This document shows positions 18,586 to 27,141 of a stretch of 64,000 nt of DNA, piece by piece. Source of the DNA: Oxalobacteraceae sp. CFBP 8761. Lineage in GTDB: Bacteria > Pseudomonadota > Gammaproteobacteria > Burkholderiales > Burkholderiaceae_D. The notes beneath the pieces are model-generated. The model saw only the letters and a list, made by a program, of their open reading frames with translations. It was not told the DNA's origin and did no database searches. The stretch is taken from positions 1,724,996 through 1,788,995 of the forward strand of contig JACYUE010000001.1 of NCBI GenBank assembly GCA_014841595.1. The letters run 5' to 3'. The stretch's first letter is position 1. Every line of letters begins with the position of its first letter. Both the position numbers and the translations under genes were made by a program.

Positions 18586-19025
18586 TCGCGCCGCTTCAGT
18601 GCGCCCGCCAGGTGGCTGCCCTGGCGGCCTGGGGGCGCACCAGGCATCGTCACCAGCGCGAGGTCGGTGGAAATGCGATGCAGCGACAGCAGGTCGAGCA
18701 GCGCCGCAATGAGGCGCCGCCCGAACGCGATGTCGCCTTCTTCGATCAGCGGCAAGGCGCGGTGCAGCGCCGCCAGAACGACGGCGTTGTCGGCCAGATG
18801 ATCGTGCCGGCGGTGATAGTCGAGCAACTCCATGACCGTTTCTTCGTGCCGGAATCCCGCTTCGACCAGGGCCACGAGCACGGTAAACTCGCGCACGAAA
18901 TCGGCATCTGGCGTGCGGGCAGGATCGAGCGCACACGCCAGGCGCACGCACAGGCGGCGCCTGGCGTGGCGCATGGCAGCGCCGATGGCGCCCGCCCCAC
19001 CGCCCGGAGAATGGCGAAAGCCCAT
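18564..19025 (-). CDS. Small helical protein, weakly hemerythrin-like
   Basis: A 153-residue predicted all-helical protein lying 18 bases downstream of the universal stress protein gene on the same strand, so probably in its operon. The segment FRHEETVMELLDYHRR...H and the later LHRISTD (His then Asp five residues on) resemble helices B-D of hemerythrins, but the first His of the HFxxEE motif is a Gly here, and the second His of HxxxH is an Asn. The diiron or oxygen-binding function is therefore doubtful. Co-transcription with an FNR-box gene would fit an oxygen-related role. The start is uncertain, because the Shine-Dalgarno is weak and a second Met lies at residue 18. Confidence 0.5.
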   Translation of the reverse strand: MGFRHSPGGGAGAIGAAMRHARRRLCVRLACALDPARTPDADFVREFTVLVALVEAGFRHEETVMELLDYHRRHDHLADNAVVLAALHRALPLIEEGDIAFGRRLIAALLDLLSLHRISTDLALVTMPGAPPGRQGSHLAGALKRRDYFKPSR

Positions 19026-19030
19026 GGTGT

Positions 19031-19058
19031 GATCAGTGCGCGATCAGTGCGCGATCAG
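19031..19058. repeat. Tandem 11-bp repeat across the usp stop codon
   Basis: GATCAGTGCGC occurs at 19031-19041 and again at 19042-19052, followed by a partial third copy (GATCAG). The repeat covers the last codons and stop of the universal stress protein gene and most of the gap to the next gene. Slippage by one unit would shift the stop codon. Confidence 0.75.
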
Positions 19059-19877
19059 CAGCGGCACCGGCGCGCTGCCGAGCAGGTCGCGCGTGACGCC
19101 GCCCAGGAACCATTCGCGGTAGCGGCTGTGGCCAAAGGCGCCCGTTACCATCAGGCCTGCGTGCACCTCGCCCGCCATGTCGATCAGCGCGTCGCTCTCC
19201 CGTGCACGGGTATGCGCGACGGCGACATTGACCTTCACGCCGTGACGCGCCAGGTACAGCGCCATATCCGCACCGGGTTCGTCGCCGTGCAGCTCGGACT
19301 GGCGTTCGGGGTTGATCAGCCCGAGCGTGACGCTGCCGGCACCCGCGAGCAGGGGCAGGGCGGCGCAGATGGCGCGCTGGGCCGGCATCGAGCCATCCCA
19401 GCCAACCAGCACGTTGCCGGTGATTGGCGCGCCGTCATAGGCGGGGGGCACCACCAGCACGGGACGTGTACCGCCCAGCGCCAGGGTCTGCGGCAGGCCG
19501 TGTTCGGCGCCAAAACGATCGTTGGGGTCTGGCTGACTGACGACGATCAGGTCGGCGTAGCGCGACTGCAGCAGCAGGCCGTCGTGCGTGCTGCCCTCGA
19601 ACAGGCGCGCCTCGGCGCCGACGATGCCAAGACGCCGCGCCTGCTCGATGAACGCGTCAAGCCGGATGCGGACGTCGTCGCGCAGCGCCTCGAATGCGCG
19701 GTCGGACAATGGCACGGCCATGCCGCCATTGAGCACCGCATAGTTGGCCAGCGAAATGCCGGTGGCGCCGGCGCCCACGAGGTGGGCGCCGTGCATCTCG
19801 GCCAGCACTGCCGCCGCGCGCAACCGGCTGGCCTGGCCCGCACCGCCGTCGATCTGCACCAGGATGGTCTTGAACAT
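19044..19877 (-). CDS. Universal stress protein, two tandem Usp domains
   Basis: A 277-residue cytoplasmic protein with two Usp folds. The first starts MFKTILVQIDGG and ends around LIVVSQPDP. The second starts near GNVLVGWDGSMPAQRA and contains GAFGHSRYREWFLGGVTRDLL, a variant of the GxxGx9G(S/T) ATP-binding loop. The N-terminal domain appears degenerate in that loop. The ATG at 19877 begins the conserved sequence; the open frame extends 17 codons further upstream without family character. An FNR-type box lies 84 bases upstream, and the hemerythrin-like gene follows, suggesting induction at low oxygen, as reported for many proteobacterial usp genes. The trigger and ligand are not determinable here. 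Confidence 0.88.
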   Translation of the reverse strand: MFKTILVQIDGGAGQASRLRAAAVLAEMHGAHLVGAGATGISLANYAVLNGGMAVPLSDRAFEALRDDVRIRLDAFIEQARRLGIVGAEARLFEGSTHDGLLLQSRYADLIVVSQPDPNDRFGAEHGLPQTLALGGTRPVLVVPPAYDGAPITGNVLVGWDGSMPAQRAICAALPLLAGAGSVTLGLINPERQSELHGDEPGADMALYLARHGVKVNVAVAHTRARESDALIDMAGEVHAGLMVTGAFGHSRYREWFLGGVTRDLLGSAPVPLLIAH

Positions 19878-19960
19878 GGTTGACTCCGTTCGTATGGGGC
19901 GTGCAACGCTGCACGACACGAAAAGCATACGCCCGGCGCGCGCCCATGTCAGGCGCGCGT

Positions 19961-19974
19961 TTGATGCAGGTCAA
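19961..19974. promoter_or_regulatory. FNR/ANR-type box upstream of usp
   Basis: TTGATGCAGGTCAA reads as TTGACCTGCATCAA on the minus strand and fits the FNR/ANR consensus TTGAY-N4-ATCAA. It overlaps the 3' end of the MAPEG gene and lies 84 bases upstream of the usp start. A possible -10 (TATGCT, 19924-19929 on the minus strand) would put the box near -50 rather than -41.5, so promoter geometry is uncertain. Confidence 0.65.
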
Positions 19975-20366
19975 GCAGTCAGCACAGCCGCCAGTACCAT
20001 GACCAGGCCGGCCAGCGACACGAGCCACACCAGCGAGCGCACGTAGGGAATCCCGGCCGCATACAGCGGGATGTAGACGATGCGCGCGATCAGATACATC
20101 CAGCAGCCCCACAGCGTCAGGTCGCCTTCGCTGCCCGACACGTGCGCGATCAGGACCGCGCCGATGAACAGCGGCAGCGTCTCGAACAGATTGGCCTGCG
20201 CGCGTTGCAGGCGCGCCGTGACGGGCCGCGGTGGCGGGGCTTCGCCGTCGCGGGCGCTGGCGTTGTACTGAATACCGGTTTCGGCGGTGCGCAGGTTAGC
20301 CACCAGCATGATCTGGACCAAAGCCAGCACGAGGGTCCAGGCCAGCAGGGTCAGTTCGGTCGTCAT
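19971..20366 (-). CDS. MAPEG family membrane protein
   Basis: A 131-residue integral membrane protein of the MAPEG family (membrane-associated proteins in eicosanoid and glutathione metabolism). Four hydrophobic segments are visible, beginning with LTLLAWTLVLALVQIMLVA. The family motif region RLQRAQANLFETLPLFIG holds the conserved Arg, Asn and Glu that form the glutathione-binding site in characterised members. AAGGAAACAACA precedes the ATG. The bacterial role is unknown; glutathione-dependent detoxification is only a family-based possibility. Confidence 0.88.
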   Translation of the reverse strand: MTTELTLLAWTLVLALVQIMLVANLRTAETGIQYNASARDGEAPPPRPVTARLQRAQANLFETLPLFIGAVLIAHVSGSEGDLTLWGCWMYLIARIVYIPLYAAGIPYVRSLVWLVSLAGLVMVLAAVLTA

Positions 20367-20455
20367 TGTTGTTTCCTTGTTATGTGGGTAGACGGGAGCA
20401 GTGTCGCGCCTTTCCCATGTTCAGGCGCGCACTGCTGACCGGCCCGGTTGTAAGG

Positions 20456-21685
20456 TCAGGGGCGAACCTGCCCCTCGCCCAGCAGGTCGCCCCGCGGCCG
20501 TCTCCACTGGGGCACGGGCGCCGGACATGGCAGGCTGGCCATCGCCTTGTACGGCAGCGTCGAGAAATTGTCTTCGCCGGGCGCAGAAAAGCGGATGTCG
20601 GTGGCCTCGCCGTCGATCAGCGATGGCACGCGCGCGAAGCGCAGCCAGGCGTCGAACTGGCAATTGTCGCGCTGCAGGCCGCGCAAGCCGGCCAGGCTGC
20701 CGCCTTCGCGATATTTCCAGGCGAAATCGGCAGGCGCGCTGCCCGGCATGCCGCCGAAGCGCGCGGGGCAGGCGTCCACGCCGGTCACGCCCGGCGCCAG
20801 GCTCAGCACGCCAAGGCGGATCGCATAACTGCCGGCGCCGCCATTGTCGGTCACGGTCGCGAACGACCAGCACAGCGGGTTGGACGGGAACGCCGACAAC
20901 GGCATGTCGAGCACGCGGCTGCCGGGTTCTACCTGGGCCAGGGCGCTGCGGATCTGTTCGCGCGCCAGATGCCCGGCCACCCCCTGGATGGCGATGAAGC
21001 CCATGCAGGCGACGATCGCCGTGACGAGGCCGGCGGCGCCGCCCCGGCGCGATGCCAGCGCGACCAGACCGGCCAGCAGCAGCAAGCCAACGAGCGAGCC
21101 CCACTGCAGGAAGCCCATCGTGAAAAACAGCACCGGCGCGGCGAGCATCAGCCCGGTGAGCAGCGGGCGCAGCACGCGGCCCGGCACCTGCAGCGCCAGC
21201 GCCACGCCGAGCGCGGTCCAGAACACGGGTTCGACGATGAACACGATGTCGCCATACAGCCAGCGCGCATCGAGCGGATAGAACGGGTGCACCCCGTACA
21301 CGTTCAAAAAATCGAATGACAGGTGCAGCACCATGCCGAGCGCGGCCGTCGCAAGGATCGCGGTGCGCGCCGTCCGGTCACCCTGCATGAGCCGCCGCGC
21401 GCCCGGCCACAGCAGCCACATCAGGCCCAGCAGCAGGGCGATCTGCGGCAGCGCGAACAGCAGCGTGTGCGTGTGCCCCCGGTGGTGCAGCAGATAGCCC
21501 AGCGGTGGGGCCAGCAGCGGCGTGAGCACCAGATCCAGGTCAGGGAAATTGCTGGCCAGCGCGCCGGTGGCCAGCAGGACGCGGCGACGGGTGCGCCCGC
21601 GCTGCGGATCGGGGTGGGCAGGCAGGGCGCGGTCGACGAGTTCGCCGAGGGCCAGGCCGACGAGGGAGTGGGTCAGATTATCCAT
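20456..21685 (-). CDS. YdjM-like membrane metal-dependent hydrolase
   Basis: A 409-residue inner-membrane protein of the YdjM/DUF457 family. The N terminus is DNLTHSLVGLALGE, with the family's conserved His. SNFPDLDLVLTPL and HHRGHTHTLLFALP supply the Asp and His residues thought to bind metal, and HLSFDFLNVYGVHPF is also typical. Several membrane helices occupy residues 80-270, and the last third (about 290-400) is probably periplasmic. I use the ATG at 21685; a TTG two codons upstream is in frame. In E. coli YdjM is SOS-regulated, but no LexA box was seen here. The enzymatic substrate is unknown. Confidence 0.85.
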   Translation of the reverse strand: MDNLTHSLVGLALGELVDRALPAHPDPQRGRTRRRVLLATGALASNFPDLDLVLTPLLAPPLGYLLHHRGHTHTLLFALPQIALLLGLMWLLWPGARRLMQGDRTARTAILATAALGMVLHLSFDFLNVYGVHPFYPLDARWLYGDIVFIVEPVFWTALGVALALQVPGRVLRPLLTGLMLAAPVLFFTMGFLQWGSLVGLLLLAGLVALASRRGGAAGLVTAIVACMGFIAIQGVAGHLAREQIRSALAQVEPGSRVLDMPLSAFPSNPLCWSFATVTDNGGAGSYAIRLGVLSLAPGVTGVDACPARFGGMPGSAPADFAWKYREGGSLAGLRGLQRDNCQFDAWLRFARVPSLIDGEATDIRFSAPGEDNFSTLPYKAMASLPCPAPVPQWRRPRGDLLGEGQVRP

Positions 21686-21767
21686 TTGCAAAGTTTATCC
21701 TGAAAAGCAACACCCTGACCCCTGCTACGGATGACGCACGCGCTACAGGGAAGTGACCTGGCCATTT

Positions 21768-21781
21768 TTGATCCAGATCAA
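21768..21781. promoter_or_regulatory. Perfect FNR box of the PAS chemoreceptor gene
   Basis: TTGATCCAGATCAA matches the FNR consensus TTGAT-N4-ATCAA at all ten fixed positions. Its centre (21774.5) is exactly 41.5 bases upstream of the start site predicted from the TACAAT -10 element at 21804-21809, which is the standard class II activation geometry. Confidence 0.9.
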
Positions 21782-21803
21782 ATTTTTTTAGGAAAGTTGT
21801 CCG

Positions 21804-21809
21804 TACAAT
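21804..21809 (+). promoter_or_regulatory. -10 element, TACAAT, of the FNR-dependent promoter
   Basis: TACAAT predicts a transcription start near 21816, 31 bases before the GTG of the chemoreceptor gene. No good -35 is present, as expected when FNR substitutes for it. Confidence 0.7.
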
Positions 21810-21846
21810 CCAGAACTTGCATTAAGGCAATTTCAAGGAGAGCGCA

Positions 21847-23475
21847 GTGCGTCACAACCAGCCCGTCACCACGACCGAATACCGGTTGCAACCGGGGCAG
21901 TCGATCGTCTCGAAAACGGATACCAAGGGCCGCATCACCTATGTGAACCCGAGCTTTGTCGAGGTCAGCGGTTTTTCCGAAGCCGAGCTCCTGGGCAAAG
22001 CCCACAATCTGGTGCGCCATCCGGCCATGCCGCCCGAGGCATTCGCCGACATGTGGCGCACGTTGCAGGGCGGTGAGCCGTGGACTGGCCTGGTCAAGAA
22101 CCGCCGCAAGAATGGCGACTTCTACTGGGTCGTGGCCAATGTGGCGCCGATCCGCGAGCACGGCCAGATAACGGGCTATATGTCGGTGCGCACTGCGCCC
22201 ACGCGCGAACAGGTCGAGACGGCCGGCGCGCTGTACCGCAAGTTCACGGATAACGAGGCGCGCGGACTGGCCATCGTGCGGGGGCGCGTCGTGCGTACCG
22301 GTCTGGGGCTGGAGCGTCTGCTGCGTCTGCTGCGCGATGCGCCGCTCGGTCAGCGGCTCGGCTGGCTGATGGGCGGTCAGGCGCTGCTGCTGGCGGCGCT
22401 GGGCCTGGCGGCCGGGGACGGCGTCTGGCGCGCGGCCGCCAGCGTGGGCGCGCTGGCGACGCTGGCGGCCTGGTATGGGCTGCAACGCAGCATCGTGCGG
22501 CCGCTGCACGACGCGATCGCCACCGTTCACGCGCTGGCCGGCGGCGACCTGGCGCACCCGGCGCCCACGTCGGCGGCCGGCAGTGGCGAGATGGGCCGCC
22601 TGCAACTGGCGCTGCGCCAGTTGACCGTCAACCTGACGGCGGTCATCGGCGACGTGCGCGACAACGTCAGCTCGATCGAGCACGCCACACGGGCGATCGC
22701 TGCCGGCAATGCCGACCTGGCCAGCCGCACCGAAGCGCAGGCCGCGAGCCTGGAGCAGACCGCGGGCAGTCTGGGCAATATCGCCGAGGCGGCAAACCGC
22801 AACACGGACAGCGCCGTGCGCGCCGATGGCATGGTGCTGGCCGCCACCACCGTCGCCGGGCACGGTGGCCAGGCCGTCGAGCGGGTCGGCGCGACGATGG
22901 AGGAAATCAGCGCCTCGTCAAACCGGATCGGCGACATCATCGGCCTGATCGACGGCATCGCATTCCAGACCAATCTGCTGGCGCTGAATGCCGCCGTGGA
23001 AGCGGCCCGTGCCGGCGAGCAGGGCCGGGGTTTTGCGGTCGTGGCCGGCGAGGTGCGCAGCCTGGCCCAGCGCACTGCCGGCGCCGCCCGTGAAATCACG
23101 GGACTGATCGAGGCGTCACGGGCGCACGTGGGCCAGGGCGGGCAGCTGGTGGGCGCCGCCGGCCAGACGATGCGCGACGTGGTCGGCAAGGTGGCCGATG
23201 CGGCCGCAATCATGAGTGCGATCACGGCCGCGAGCCGCGAGCAGGCGCTGGAAATCGACGGCGTGAATGCGGCCATGGTCGAACTCGATGCGATCACGCG
23301 GCGCAATGCGGCCCAGGTCGAGGAATCCGCTGCAGCCTCGGGCAACGTCGCCGATGAGGCGGCGCGCCTGTCGCTGGCGCTGTCGGTCTTCAAATTCCGG
23401 AGCACGGGAGGGCGGCTAACGCCGACTTGGCCGCGTTTGATGCACCGCATGGATTCATCCGGCATGGATCAATAA
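21847..23475 (+). CDS. Aer-like PAS methyl-accepting chemotaxis protein, GTG start
   Basis: A 542-residue redox/oxygen chemoreceptor. A PAS domain occupies about residues 15-125 ([45 protein letters not shown]), the layout of the FAD-binding PAS in Aer. Hydrophobic segments at about 175-215 anchor it in the inner membrane without a periplasmic domain. A HAMP region follows, then a signalling hairpin whose tip reads [20 protein letters not shown] (about residues 370-390). The start is GTG at 21847, with AAGGAGAG spaced five bases. A perfect FNR box at -41.5 indicates induction when oxygen is scarce. The neighbouring hemN gene is also an anaerobic-metabolism gene. The FAD cofactor is inferred from domain type. 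Confidence 0.9.
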   Translation: MRHNQPVTTTEYRLQPGQSIVSKTDTKGRITYVNPSFVEVSGFSEAELLGKAHNLVRHPAMPPEAFADMWRTLQGGEPWTGLVKNRRKNGDFYWVVANVAPIREHGQITGYMSVRTAPTREQVETAGALYRKFTDNEARGLAIVRGRVVRTGLGLERLLRLLRDAPLGQRLGWLMGGQALLLAALGLAAGDGVWRAAASVGALATLAAWYGLQRSIVRPLHDAIATVHALAGGDLAHPAPTSAAGSGEMGRLQLALRQLTVNLTAVIGDVRDNVSSIEHATRAIAAGNADLASRTEAQAASLEQTAGSLGNIAEAANRNTDSAVRADGMVLAATTVAGHGGQAVERVGATMEEISASSNRIGDIIGLIDGIAFQTNLLALNAAVEAARAGEQGRGFAVVAGEVRSLAQRTAGAAREITGLIEASRAHVGQGGQLVGAAGQTMRDVVGKVADAAAIMSAITAASREQALEIDGVNAAMVELDAITRRNAAQVEESAAASGNVADEAARLSLALSVFKFRSTGGRLTPTWPRLMHRMDSSGMDQ

Positions 23476-23492
23476 GCTGATCGCTGTTGGCG

Positions 23493-23515
23493 CCGCGTTG
23501 CTTCCTGCAACGCGG
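23493..23515. other. Hairpin between the chemoreceptor gene and hemN
   Basis: CCGCGTTGC and GCAACGCGG form a perfect 9-bp stem around a TTCCT loop. It starts 18 bases after the chemoreceptor stop. The downstream sequence is only moderately T-rich (TCATTGCCGCAGTTTG), so it may be an inefficient terminator or an mRNA-processing structure rather than a strong intrinsic terminator. Confidence 0.55.
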
Positions 23516-23559
23516 TCATTGCCGCAGTTTGCTGAAATCTTTTGCTGGAGTTGTTCATC

Positions 23560-24993
23560 ATGCCGGGTCACGCCGAAATCCCTCCTGCGGTACGTTCCGC
23601 CATCGTCTTTTCTGCCGCCCGCTTCGATGGCGCCCTGCTGGCCCGCCTGGGCAAGTCGGGGCCGCGCTATACCTCGTACCCTACTGCCGATCGCTTCGGC
23701 GTCGACTTCGGCCCCGGCGACTATCTCGCCGCTGTGGCAGCGCGGCGCCAGCGCGGCGGGCGTCCGCTGTCGCTGTATGTGCACATCCCGTTTTGCGACA
23801 CGGTCTGCTATTACTGCGCCTGCAACAAGATCGTGACGCGCAAACACGAGCGCGCCGCCACCTACCTCGATTACCTCAAGCGCGAGATCACGATGCAGAG
23901 CCAGCTGTTTGCCGGCATGAACGAGGTCGAACAACTGCACTTTGGCGGCGGTACGCCGACCTTTCTGCTCGATGCCGAAATGGATGACCTGATGGCGCAT
24001 CTGCAGGCCAGCTTCCGTTTCGCGCCGGATGCCCTTGGTGAGTACGGGATCGAGGTGGATCCGCGTACCGTGTCGCCCGAGCGGGTGCACAGCCTGCGCC
24101 AGCAGGGGTTCAATCGCATCAGCCTGGGCGTGCAGGATTTCGATCCGGACGTGCAGCGCGCCGTGAACCGCGTCCAGCCCGAAGCCGAGACCGTGGCCAT
24201 CATCGACGCCGCGCGCGCCGCCGGTTTCCGCTCGGTGAGCATCGACCTGATCTACGGCTTGCCGAAGCAGACGCTGGTCAGCATGGCGCAGACGCTCGAC
24301 AAGGTCATTCAGGCCAGCCCGGACCGTATCTCGGTCTACCACTATGCCCACATGCCGCACCTGTTCAAGCCGCAGCGGCGCATCCTGGAGGCCGACATGC
24401 CGAGCGCCGACACCAAGCTCGGCATGCTCCAGTTGTGCATCGAGCGCCTGGGTGCGGCCGGTTATGTGTATATCGGGATGGACCATTTCGCCAAGCCGGG
24501 CGACGACCTTGCCGTGGCCCAGCGCCAGGGCCGGCTGCACCGCAACTTCCAGGGCTATTCCACGCATGCCGACGCCGACCTGGTCGCGTGCGGCGTGTCG
24601 AGCATCGGCGCCGTGGGTGCGACCTACAGCCAGAACGCCAAGACGCTCGAGGACTACTACGCGCTGATCGATGCCGGCGCGCTGCCGCTCCAGCGCGGCA
24701 TCCGTCTGGGCATGGACGACCTGCTGCGCCGCGCGATCATCCAGAAGCTGATGTGCCAGTTCGAGTTGTCGGTCGCCGCCATCGAACAGGCGTTTCCGAT
24801 CGTGTTCGCCGACTACTTCGCGGCCGAACTGGCGGCGCTGCGCGAGATGCAGGCCGATGGCCTGGTGCAGGTGGACGACGCGTGGATCAGCGTCACGCCC
24901 AAGGGGCGCCTGTTGATCCGCAACCTGTGCATGGTGTTCGATCGCTACCTTGGCCAGCAGGCCGGTGGGCCGCGCTTCTCGCGCACGATCTAG
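23560..24993 (+). CDS. hemN: Oxygen-independent coproporphyrinogen III dehydrogenase
   Basis: A 477-residue radical SAM enzyme that decarboxylates coproporphyrinogen III to protoporphyrinogen IX without oxygen. The HemN-type motif PFCDTVCYYCAC gives the C-x3-C-x2-C cluster ligands plus the extra Cys of true HemN proteins. The N terminus has GPRYTSYPTADRF, the HemN trip-wire region, and LHFGGGTPTFL and the C-terminal HemN domain are present, so it is not a HemW. The ATG at 23560 follows CTGGAG by nine bases; a TTG at 23542 would overlap that site. It lies downstream of the FNR-controlled chemoreceptor gene, from which it is separated by a hairpin. No own FNR box was found in the 84-base gap. 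Confidence 0.95.
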   Translation: MPGHAEIPPAVRSAIVFSAARFDGALLARLGKSGPRYTSYPTADRFGVDFGPGDYLAAVAARRQRGGRPLSLYVHIPFCDTVCYYCACNKIVTRKHERAATYLDYLKREITMQSQLFAGMNEVEQLHFGGGTPTFLLDAEMDDLMAHLQASFRFAPDALGEYGIEVDPRTVSPERVHSLRQQGFNRISLGVQDFDPDVQRAVNRVQPEAETVAIIDAARAAGFRSVSIDLIYGLPKQTLVSMAQTLDKVIQASPDRISVYHYAHMPHLFKPQRRILEADMPSADTKLGMLQLCIERLGAAGYVYIGMDHFAKPGDDLAVAQRQGRLHRNFQGYSTHADADLVACGVSSIGAVGATYSQNAKTLEDYYALIDAGALPLQRGIRLGMDDLLRRAIIQKLMCQFELSVAAIEQAFPIVFADYFAAELAALREMQADGLVQVDDAWISVTPKGRLLIRNLCMVFDRYLGQQAGGPRFSRTI

Positions 24994-25001
24994 GCGCCGG
25001 G

Positions 25002-25496
25002 TCAGTCCCGCACGACGCGCACCACGACCGCCACCATTACGACCAGCACCGCCAGCACGCCCAGCGCCGCCAGGATGACGCCATACCACGGGCGACGCGT
25101 GTAGGCACCGCCCGTGATGACCGCGACATAGCGCTCCTGGGCGCGGCCGCCCCAGACATGCCAGCCGGCCAGCAGGCCGATCGTCGCCGAGACGGGCGGC
25201 GCCAGGTTGCGTCCGACGATGTCGCTCACGCCAAGCAGGACGCCGAACGTGACGAAGTAACCGAGCAACATGCAGCACCAGGCCCGCGCTTCCAGAGACT
25301 GGTCGTCTTCGCCCAGCGTATCCCAGTTGCACATGTGGATATAGGCACTGAAGGCAGGCGAGAGCAGCAGGCCCAGATACGTCGCCGCGCGCGGATTCCA
25401 CAGGGGCAGGCTCGCGTCCAGGGTGCAGGCCTTGCTGGGCGTCGTCGGGGGCGCGTCCGGTGCGACCTCAAGAAGGGTTTCCACGGCAGTCTCCAT
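25002..25496 (-). CDS. Hypothetical multi-pass membrane protein
   Basis: A 164-residue protein I do not recognise. It has a polar N terminus of about 25 residues, then four hydrophobic segments: around TYLGLLLSPAFSAYIHMCNW, WCCMLLGYFVTFGVLLG, SATIGLLAGWHVWGG and a strongly hydrophobic C-terminal helix rich in Val. A conserved-looking CNWDTLGEDD loop follows the first segment. The ATG at 25496 was chosen; an alternative at 25529 adds 11 residues, and neither has a strong Shine-Dalgarno. It is convergent with hemN, with an eight-base gap between the stops. Confidence 0.6.
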   Translation of the reverse strand: METAVETLLEVAPDAPPTTPSKACTLDASLPLWNPRAATYLGLLLSPAFSAYIHMCNWDTLGEDDQSLEARAWCCMLLGYFVTFGVLLGVSDIVGRNLAPPVSATIGLLAGWHVWGGRAQERYVAVITGGAYTRRPWYGVILAALGVLAVLVVMVAVVVRVVRD

Positions 25497-25599
25497 TGGT
25501 TTCCATATGGAAACATCATGGCCGTGCACCGATGGATCATCCTTGATGCCGGGCAGGTCACGCCAAGACGCCGCACCAGGCTCTGCGCTGGCCCAAGCG

Positions 25600-26565
25600 T
25601 CAGTCGGCGTCGCCGGCGCCCAGGCGTGTGATGGCGCGCACGTAGACCAGTTCGGCGATCAGTTCGACCAGCGTCTGCGTCACGATGATCGCCGGCAGCA
25701 GCGGCAGCGCGCCCGGCACGGCCAGCGCCAGCGGCAGGATCACGAGCGAGTTGCGGGTGGCGCCGCTGAAGGCGACGGCGCGCGCGGCGGGCGCTGTCAG
25801 CCGGCACAGCCGCGCGACAAACCAGCCGGCCAGTGGTGCCAGCACCGCAAAGGCGAGGTAGACGGGGATGACGGCCAGCGCGGCAGCGCGCGCCTGGCCC
25901 AGCTGCGGCAGCACGGACGCCACCACGACGAACAGCACGAGCGCCGTGGCCGGCACCGGCAGCACGCCAAGCACCGCGGCGGCCTGCGCACCGGTGCGCG
26001 TGCGCGCTGCCCAATACTGCACGGCGCCCGCCAGCACCAGCGGCGCGGCGATCAGCGAGAGGAAGGCGTCGATGAATGGCGCCGGCTGGATCAGAGAGGC
26101 GGCAGCGTCGCCCAGCAGGATGCGCAGGTAGACCGGCAGCAGCGCCATCTGCGCCACCAGCAGCACGGGCGTTGCCGCCAGCAGGGCGCGTGCATCGGCG
26201 CGGCCCAGGTGCGAGAACGTGACGACGTAGTCGATGCAGGGCGCGAGCAGCACGAGCAGGACGCCAAGCCGGATGAGCGGATCGGCCGGCGTCAGCGGCA
26301 GCAGGCACGCGACCAGCAGGGGAATCACGAGAAAGTTGGTGACCAGGAGCGCGGCCAAAAAGCGCAGGTGCGTGAAGGCGCGGCCAAGTTGGGCCAGCGG
26401 CACCTGCAAAAAGGTCACGAACAGCATGAATGCCAGGGCCGGATTGACGACGGCGGCCAGCCTGGAGCTTGCCGGCGTCAAGCCCGCCACGATGGCGGCC
26501 ATCGCAACGGCGCCGAAGTAGATGGCGATCTGCCGGTGTTCCAGCTTGTCGCGCAATGCCTGCAT
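25600..26565 (-). CDS. Bile acid:sodium symporter/ACR3-superfamily transporter
   Basis: A 321-residue inner-membrane protein with about ten predicted helices, of the BART superfamily (bile acid/arsenite transporters). Recognisable stretches are NPALAFMLFVTFLQVPLAQL, LAPCIDYVVTFSHLGRADAR (corresponding to the APC segment whose cysteine is essential in ACR3 arsenite pumps) and FSGATRNSLVILPLALA in the C-terminal repeat. The APC motif leans towards the arsenic-resistance branch, but no ars regulator or reductase is next to it, so the substrate is open. The start is an ATG preceded by GAGGCGAC. Confidence 0.78.
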   Translation of the reverse strand: MQALRDKLEHRQIAIYFGAVAMAAIVAGLTPASSRLAAVVNPALAFMLFVTFLQVPLAQLGRAFTHLRFLAALLVTNFLVIPLLVACLLPLTPADPLIRLGVLLVLLAPCIDYVVTFSHLGRADARALLAATPVLLVAQMALLPVYLRILLGDAAASLIQPAPFIDAFLSLIAAPLVLAGAVQYWAARTRTGAQAAAVLGVLPVPATALVLFVVVASVLPQLGQARAAALAVIPVYLAFAVLAPLAGWFVARLCRLTAPAARAVAFSGATRNSLVILPLALAVPGALPLLPAIIVTQTLVELIAELVYVRAITRLGAGDAD

Positions 26566-26636
26566 GGGTGTGTCGCCTCGTCGGATGAATGGTGCCGGTA
26601 TTGTAAGATGCCGCTGTCGATCGATCGGGAGAGCAT

Positions 26637-27002
26637 GTGCAGTACCGGAACCTCATGTTGTACTGGCTGGCCCTTGGCCTTGGCGGGCTGCTGGCTTTTC
26701 GCGTGCCCGGTGTCGGCTTCGCGCTCGGTATCGGTGCGCTGCTGTATTTCGTCTATGCGATTGGCTACTGGCTGATGTTCGTCGTGTTCCTGCACACGCG
26801 ACCGCGCAGCCGTTTCGTCTTCGGCATGACCCGGCGCACCTTCGCGATCCGCCTGGCCATCGGCGCGGCCATCGTGTGCATCGGCAGCCTGCTGCTGGGC
26901 TGGAAGGTGCTGGCCTGCATCGCGGCCGCGCTGCTGTGTTACTGCGGCGAGAGCGTCTTCAAGGACCGGATGATCACGGCGGCGCGCGGCTATTCGGATT
27001 GA
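26637..27002 (+). CDS. Hypothetical small membrane protein, GTG start
   Basis: A 121-residue membrane protein with no family that I can name. Hydrophobic segments lie at about residues 5-27, 29-52 and 72-101, separated by a basic loop (RPRSRFVFGMTRRTFA). The last 20 residues are polar (FKDRMITAARGYSD). The GTG at 26637 follows GGGAGAG by three bases; an ATG at 26655 is an alternative that loses six residues. A TAAGAT hexamer at 26604-26609 may be its -10. It is divergent from the transporter gene. Confidence 0.6.
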   Translation: MQYRNLMLYWLALGLGGLLAFRVPGVGFALGIGALLYFVYAIGYWLMFVVFLHTRPRSRFVFGMTRRTFAIRLAIGAAIVCIGSLLLGWKVLACIAAALLCYCGESVFKDRMITAARGYSD

Positions 27003-27141
27003 CGGACGTTCGTTGTCGGTAGCGCGGTACTTACGCCGCACGGCAACACCGATGTTGTCGATCTGTTTACTTCCATGTTAGATTCTTGACGGCAAAAAGC
27101 AGCCACCGCCGACGACAGACAATCACAAGGAAGCCCACGAC

